Assembly: GCA_963825685.1 (NCBI GenBank)
Contig: CAWGUD010000021.1
Location: forward strand, 217,278-281,277
Source of the DNA: JAOUEA01 sp963825685
GTDB lineage: Bacteria; Actinomycetota; UBA4738; HRBIN12
Direction of reading: 5' to 3'
Length of the DNA stretch: 64,000 nucleotides
Numbering within the stretch: position 1 is the first letter of the stretch; every line of letters begins with the position of its first letter. Of the stretch, positions 61,939 through 64,000 are shown in pieces. The notes beneath the pieces were generated by a model. That model was not told where the DNA came from and made no database searches. It saw only the letters and a list, made by a program, of their open reading frames with translations. Position numbers and translations under genes: made by a program.

Positions 61939-64000
61939 ATGGCGACCCTTCGGTTCCTGCTCAAGCGCTTCGTGGCCCAGCGATCGCTGGGACTGGCCGT
62001 CGTCGTCACGCTGGCGTTCACGATCGGCGTGCTCGTCGCGGGGCCGATCTACGCCGACGCCGCTCGCGAGGCGATCCTGTCCTCCTCGCTCGGCAGCGAG
62101 AGCGTCACGGTCACGAACGCCCGCCTGCAGCTGTTCGCGGGTGCCGACCTCGATTGGAACGCCGCCGACGACGCGATCACCGGCGCGTTCGGCGCCGTGC
62201 CCGTCGACACCGTGGTGCCGCAGGGCCTCGGCACGGTGCGGCTCGGCGGGGCCGACGGCCCGTCGGTGCCGCTCGTCTTCCGCGAGGGCGCCCCCGAGCA
62301 CCTGGAGATCGAGGGAGCGCCACCCGGCGCCGGTGAGATCGCGCTCCCCGCGAGCACGGCGGCCTCCCTCGGCCTGGAGGCCGGCGACAGCGTCGCCCTC
62401 GTCGGCCCCAACGACGAGTCACTCGACCTGCGCATCTCGGGCACGTTCGACTCCCCCGACCGCGACGATCCGTTCTGGTACGGCGGCCGCAGCCCGTTCC
62501 CCGCCCCCGACTCGACCGACCCGCCGCCGACGCTCGTCGACCGCGCGACGTACCTCGATGCCGCCGGCGCGCTCGGCCTCACGACGGAGTTCACGTGGGA
62601 CGCGTTCCTCGCGCTGGACGGCGTTCCGTTCGAGGAGGCGTCGCGCGTGCCGGCGCAGCTCGCCGAGATCGAGGACGCGATGCAGGCCCAGCCCGGTCTC
62701 TCGTCGGCTCGCATGGTGAGCGGCCTCGACACGTTGTTCGACCTCGTCGACCTGCGCGTGAAGAACCTGCGGGTGCCGATCCTGCTCGTCGTGTTCCAGA
62801 TCGGGGCGGTGACGCTCGCCGTGCTCGCCGGGGTGGGCTCGCTCACGCTCACGCGCCAGACGTTCGAGCTCGCGGTGCTGCACAGCCGCGGCTTCTCCCG
62901 CCGCACCCTGCTCGCGGCGCAGGGCGCGCAGGCGCTGCTCTACGCGGCCGTCGCGTTCCCGCTCGGACTGCTGCTGGGTCTCGGGCTCGCCAAGCTCGCC
63001 GGACGGTTCAACGGCGAGCAGCTCCCCGGCGTCGAGTTCCCCGCCCGGTTCAACGACGGCGCGATCTGGCTCGGGCTCGCCGTGGCGCTCGTCGGCGCGC
63101 TCGTGCTGCTGGCGCTCTCGGCGCCGGCGGTCTCGCGCACCGTGATCGAGGAACGCCGCCGAGCATCGCGCGAGGATCGCCCCCTGCTGGCCCGGGTCCC
63201 GGTCGAGCTGATCGTGCTGCCGCTCGGCATCTTCGCCTTCATCCAGCTGCGCGGCGGCACGAAGCCCGAGGCGGGCGAGGGCGCGATCGAACCCCTCGTG
63301 CTCGCCGCGCCGACGCTGCTGCTGTTCGCGGCCTCGTTCATCGCCCTGCGGCTGCTGTCGTTCGTCCTGCACCGGCTGGACGGGCGCATCGGCCGCGCTC
63401 GCCGACTCCCCACCTACCTCGCCGGACGCCGCCTCGGGCGCTCCCCCGGCACCGGCTTCGCCGCGGCGCTGCTGCTGTTGTTGTCGATGGGACTGCTCGT
63501 GCTCGCGACGTCGTACCGGGCGATCGTGTTGCAGAACCACAGCGACGCCGCGCACGTGCAGGTCGGGGCCGACTGGAGCGTCAGCGCCTCGCCGCCGGAC
63601 CAGGTGCTCGCCGCCGTCGGCTCGATGCCGCCCGAGACGATGGCGGTCGTGCGCACGGACCCGTCGTTCTCGAGCGCGAGCTTCTCGCTGCCGCCCACCG
63701 CCCTCGGCATCGACCCCGCACGGTTCGAGGAAGCCGGCTGGTGGCGCGACGACTTCTCCTCGACGTCGCTCGACGACATCCTCGAACGGCTCGACACCGA
63801 GCCCCTCGGGGTCGAGGTGCCCGAGGGTGCGACGGAGCTCACGATGACGGTCGAGGTGCCGCGTGCCGCCGAGGAGCTCAGCGTGGAGGCGACCTCGGTG
63901 TCGGCAGATGACCGGCTCACGACGTCGTCGCAGACGCTCGCCGCGGGGTCGCAGGACGTCGCCCTGGAGCTTCCCGACGCCGTGCGTCTGCTGTCGATCA
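61939..64000 (+). CDS. FtsX-like ABC transporter permease (partial, runs off the right edge)
   Basis: The frame is open from the ATG at 61939 to the window end (687 codons, no stop). It starts with an N-terminal membrane helix (LGLAVVVTLAFTIGVLVAG) and a large extracytoplasmic domain of about 240 residues. Helices follow near residues 278-300, 325-345, 375-395, 418-435 and 450-470. The FtsX-type coupling segment TRQTFELAVLHSRGFSRRTL is present. A further helix (AALLLLLSMGLLVLATSYRA) starts the second half. It is probably a MacB/LolC-like permease that works with a separate ATPase outside the window. Confidence 0.88.
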   Translation, partial: MATLRFLLKRFVAQRSLGLAVVVTLAFTIGVLVAGPIYADAAREAILSSSLGSESVTVTNARLQLFAGADLDWNAADDAITGAFGAVPVDTVVPQGLGTVRLGGADGPSVPLVFREGAPEHLEIEGAPPGAGEIALPASTAASLGLEAGDSVALVGPNDESLDLRISGTFDSPDRDDPFWYGGRSPFPAPDSTDPPPTLVDRATYLDAAGALGLTTEFTWDAFLALDGVPFEEASRVPAQLAEIEDAMQAQPGLSSARMVSGLDTLFDLVDLRVKNLRVPILLVVFQIGAVTLAVLAGVGSLTLTRQTFELAVLHSRGFSRRTLLAAQGAQALLYAAVAFPLGLLLGLGLAKLAGRFNGEQLPGVEFPARFNDGAIWLGLAVALVGALVLLALSAPAVSRTVIEERRRASREDRPLLARVPVELIVLPLGIFAFIQLRGGTKPEAGEGAIEPLVLAAPTLLLFAASFIALRLLSFVLHRLDGRIGRARRLPTYLAGRRLGRSPGTGFAAALLLLLSMGLLVLATSYRAIVLQNHSDAAHVQVGADWSVSASPPDQVLAAVGSMPPETMAVVRTDPSFSSASFSLPPTALGIDPARFEEAGWWRDDFSSTSLDDILERLDTEPLGVEVPEGATELTMTVEVPRAAEELSVEATSVSADDRLTTSSQTLAAGSQDVALELPDAVRLLSI

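Noticed and set aside
1..64000. CRISPR array, rRNA operon or replication origin
   Set aside because: No regularly spaced repeats, no rRNA-like sequence and no dnaA or DnaA-box cluster were seen in reading the window.

Overview
The window is a 64 kb piece of a high-GC bacterial chromosome, most likely from an actinobacterium (Actinomycetota). The evidence is a strong G/C third-position bias, many GTG starts, 4-nt ATGA/GTGA overlaps, -10 boxes of TAGCAT/TACGAT type with several apparently leaderless genes, F420 functions (CofC, an LLM oxidoreductase), a DUF5937/ArsR regulator, the holin-3-6/DUF3618 pair and a DUF5709-like protein. I cannot name a genus. There is no rRNA, CRISPR array, transposase or prophage. 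Two tRNA genes are present: Gln(CUG) and Glu(CUC).

Layout. 0-5.3 kb is housekeeping: a stand-alone RAM domain, D-Ala-D-Ala ligase, a MetB-type PLP enzyme, PlsC, CofC, a cold-shock-like protein, HU and tRNA-Gln. 5.3-10.3 kb holds two tandem phospholipase-C-like lipoproteins and a Thermus-type isocitrate dehydrogenase. 10.4-18.4 kb holds a 48-aa protein divergent from a DUF5937 regulator, a holin-like/DUF3618 pair, tRNA-Glu, gene remnants, a P-type ATPase and MFS transporter with no stop between them, and a peptidoglycan amidase. 18.4-24.3 kb holds gltX, two fumarylacetoacetase-fold enzymes, an acetoacetate-decarboxylase-fold enzyme, a VOC protein, a GH76 glycosidase and a class I glutamine amidotransferase. 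24.5-33.5 kb is a catabolic cluster: MetE-like enzyme, unknown protein, two glutamine-synthetase-like ligases around two SDRs, cytochrome P450, F420-type LLM oxidoreductase and MarR. A PLP decarboxylase and a Liv-type ABC importer (with a fused LivM-LivG) follow to 39.7 kb. 39.7-42.1 kb encodes a class III extradiol dioxygenase and an aldehyde dehydrogenase. 42.3-49.5 kb carries DUF2330, cupredoxin, aminopeptidase N, IlvE and a methyltransferase. 49.5-57.4 kb carries a ring-hydroxylating-oxygenase-like protein without a Rieske cluster and a diverged tandem duplication of a yqgE / APH-type kinase / GcvT(DmdA)-like module behind a FAD oxidoreductase. 57.5-64 kb holds an MFS exporter, SerA with a class V aminotransferase, and an FtsX-type permease that leaves the window.

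Possible joint function (inference). The ring-cleavage dioxygenase, semialdehyde dehydrogenase and two FAH-fold enzymes are the parts list of a homoprotocatechuate-type meta-cleavage route. The GS-like ligases, class I amidotransferase, P450 and SDRs recall gamma-glutamylation routes for amines. A degenerate motif of about 21 bp lies in the same orientation before four of these transcription units and may tie them together.

Data quality. Some twenty conserved genes contain single-base frame breaks, nearly all of them one extra base. I treat these as probable residual sequencing errors and annotate across them; the genes are probably intact in the organism.
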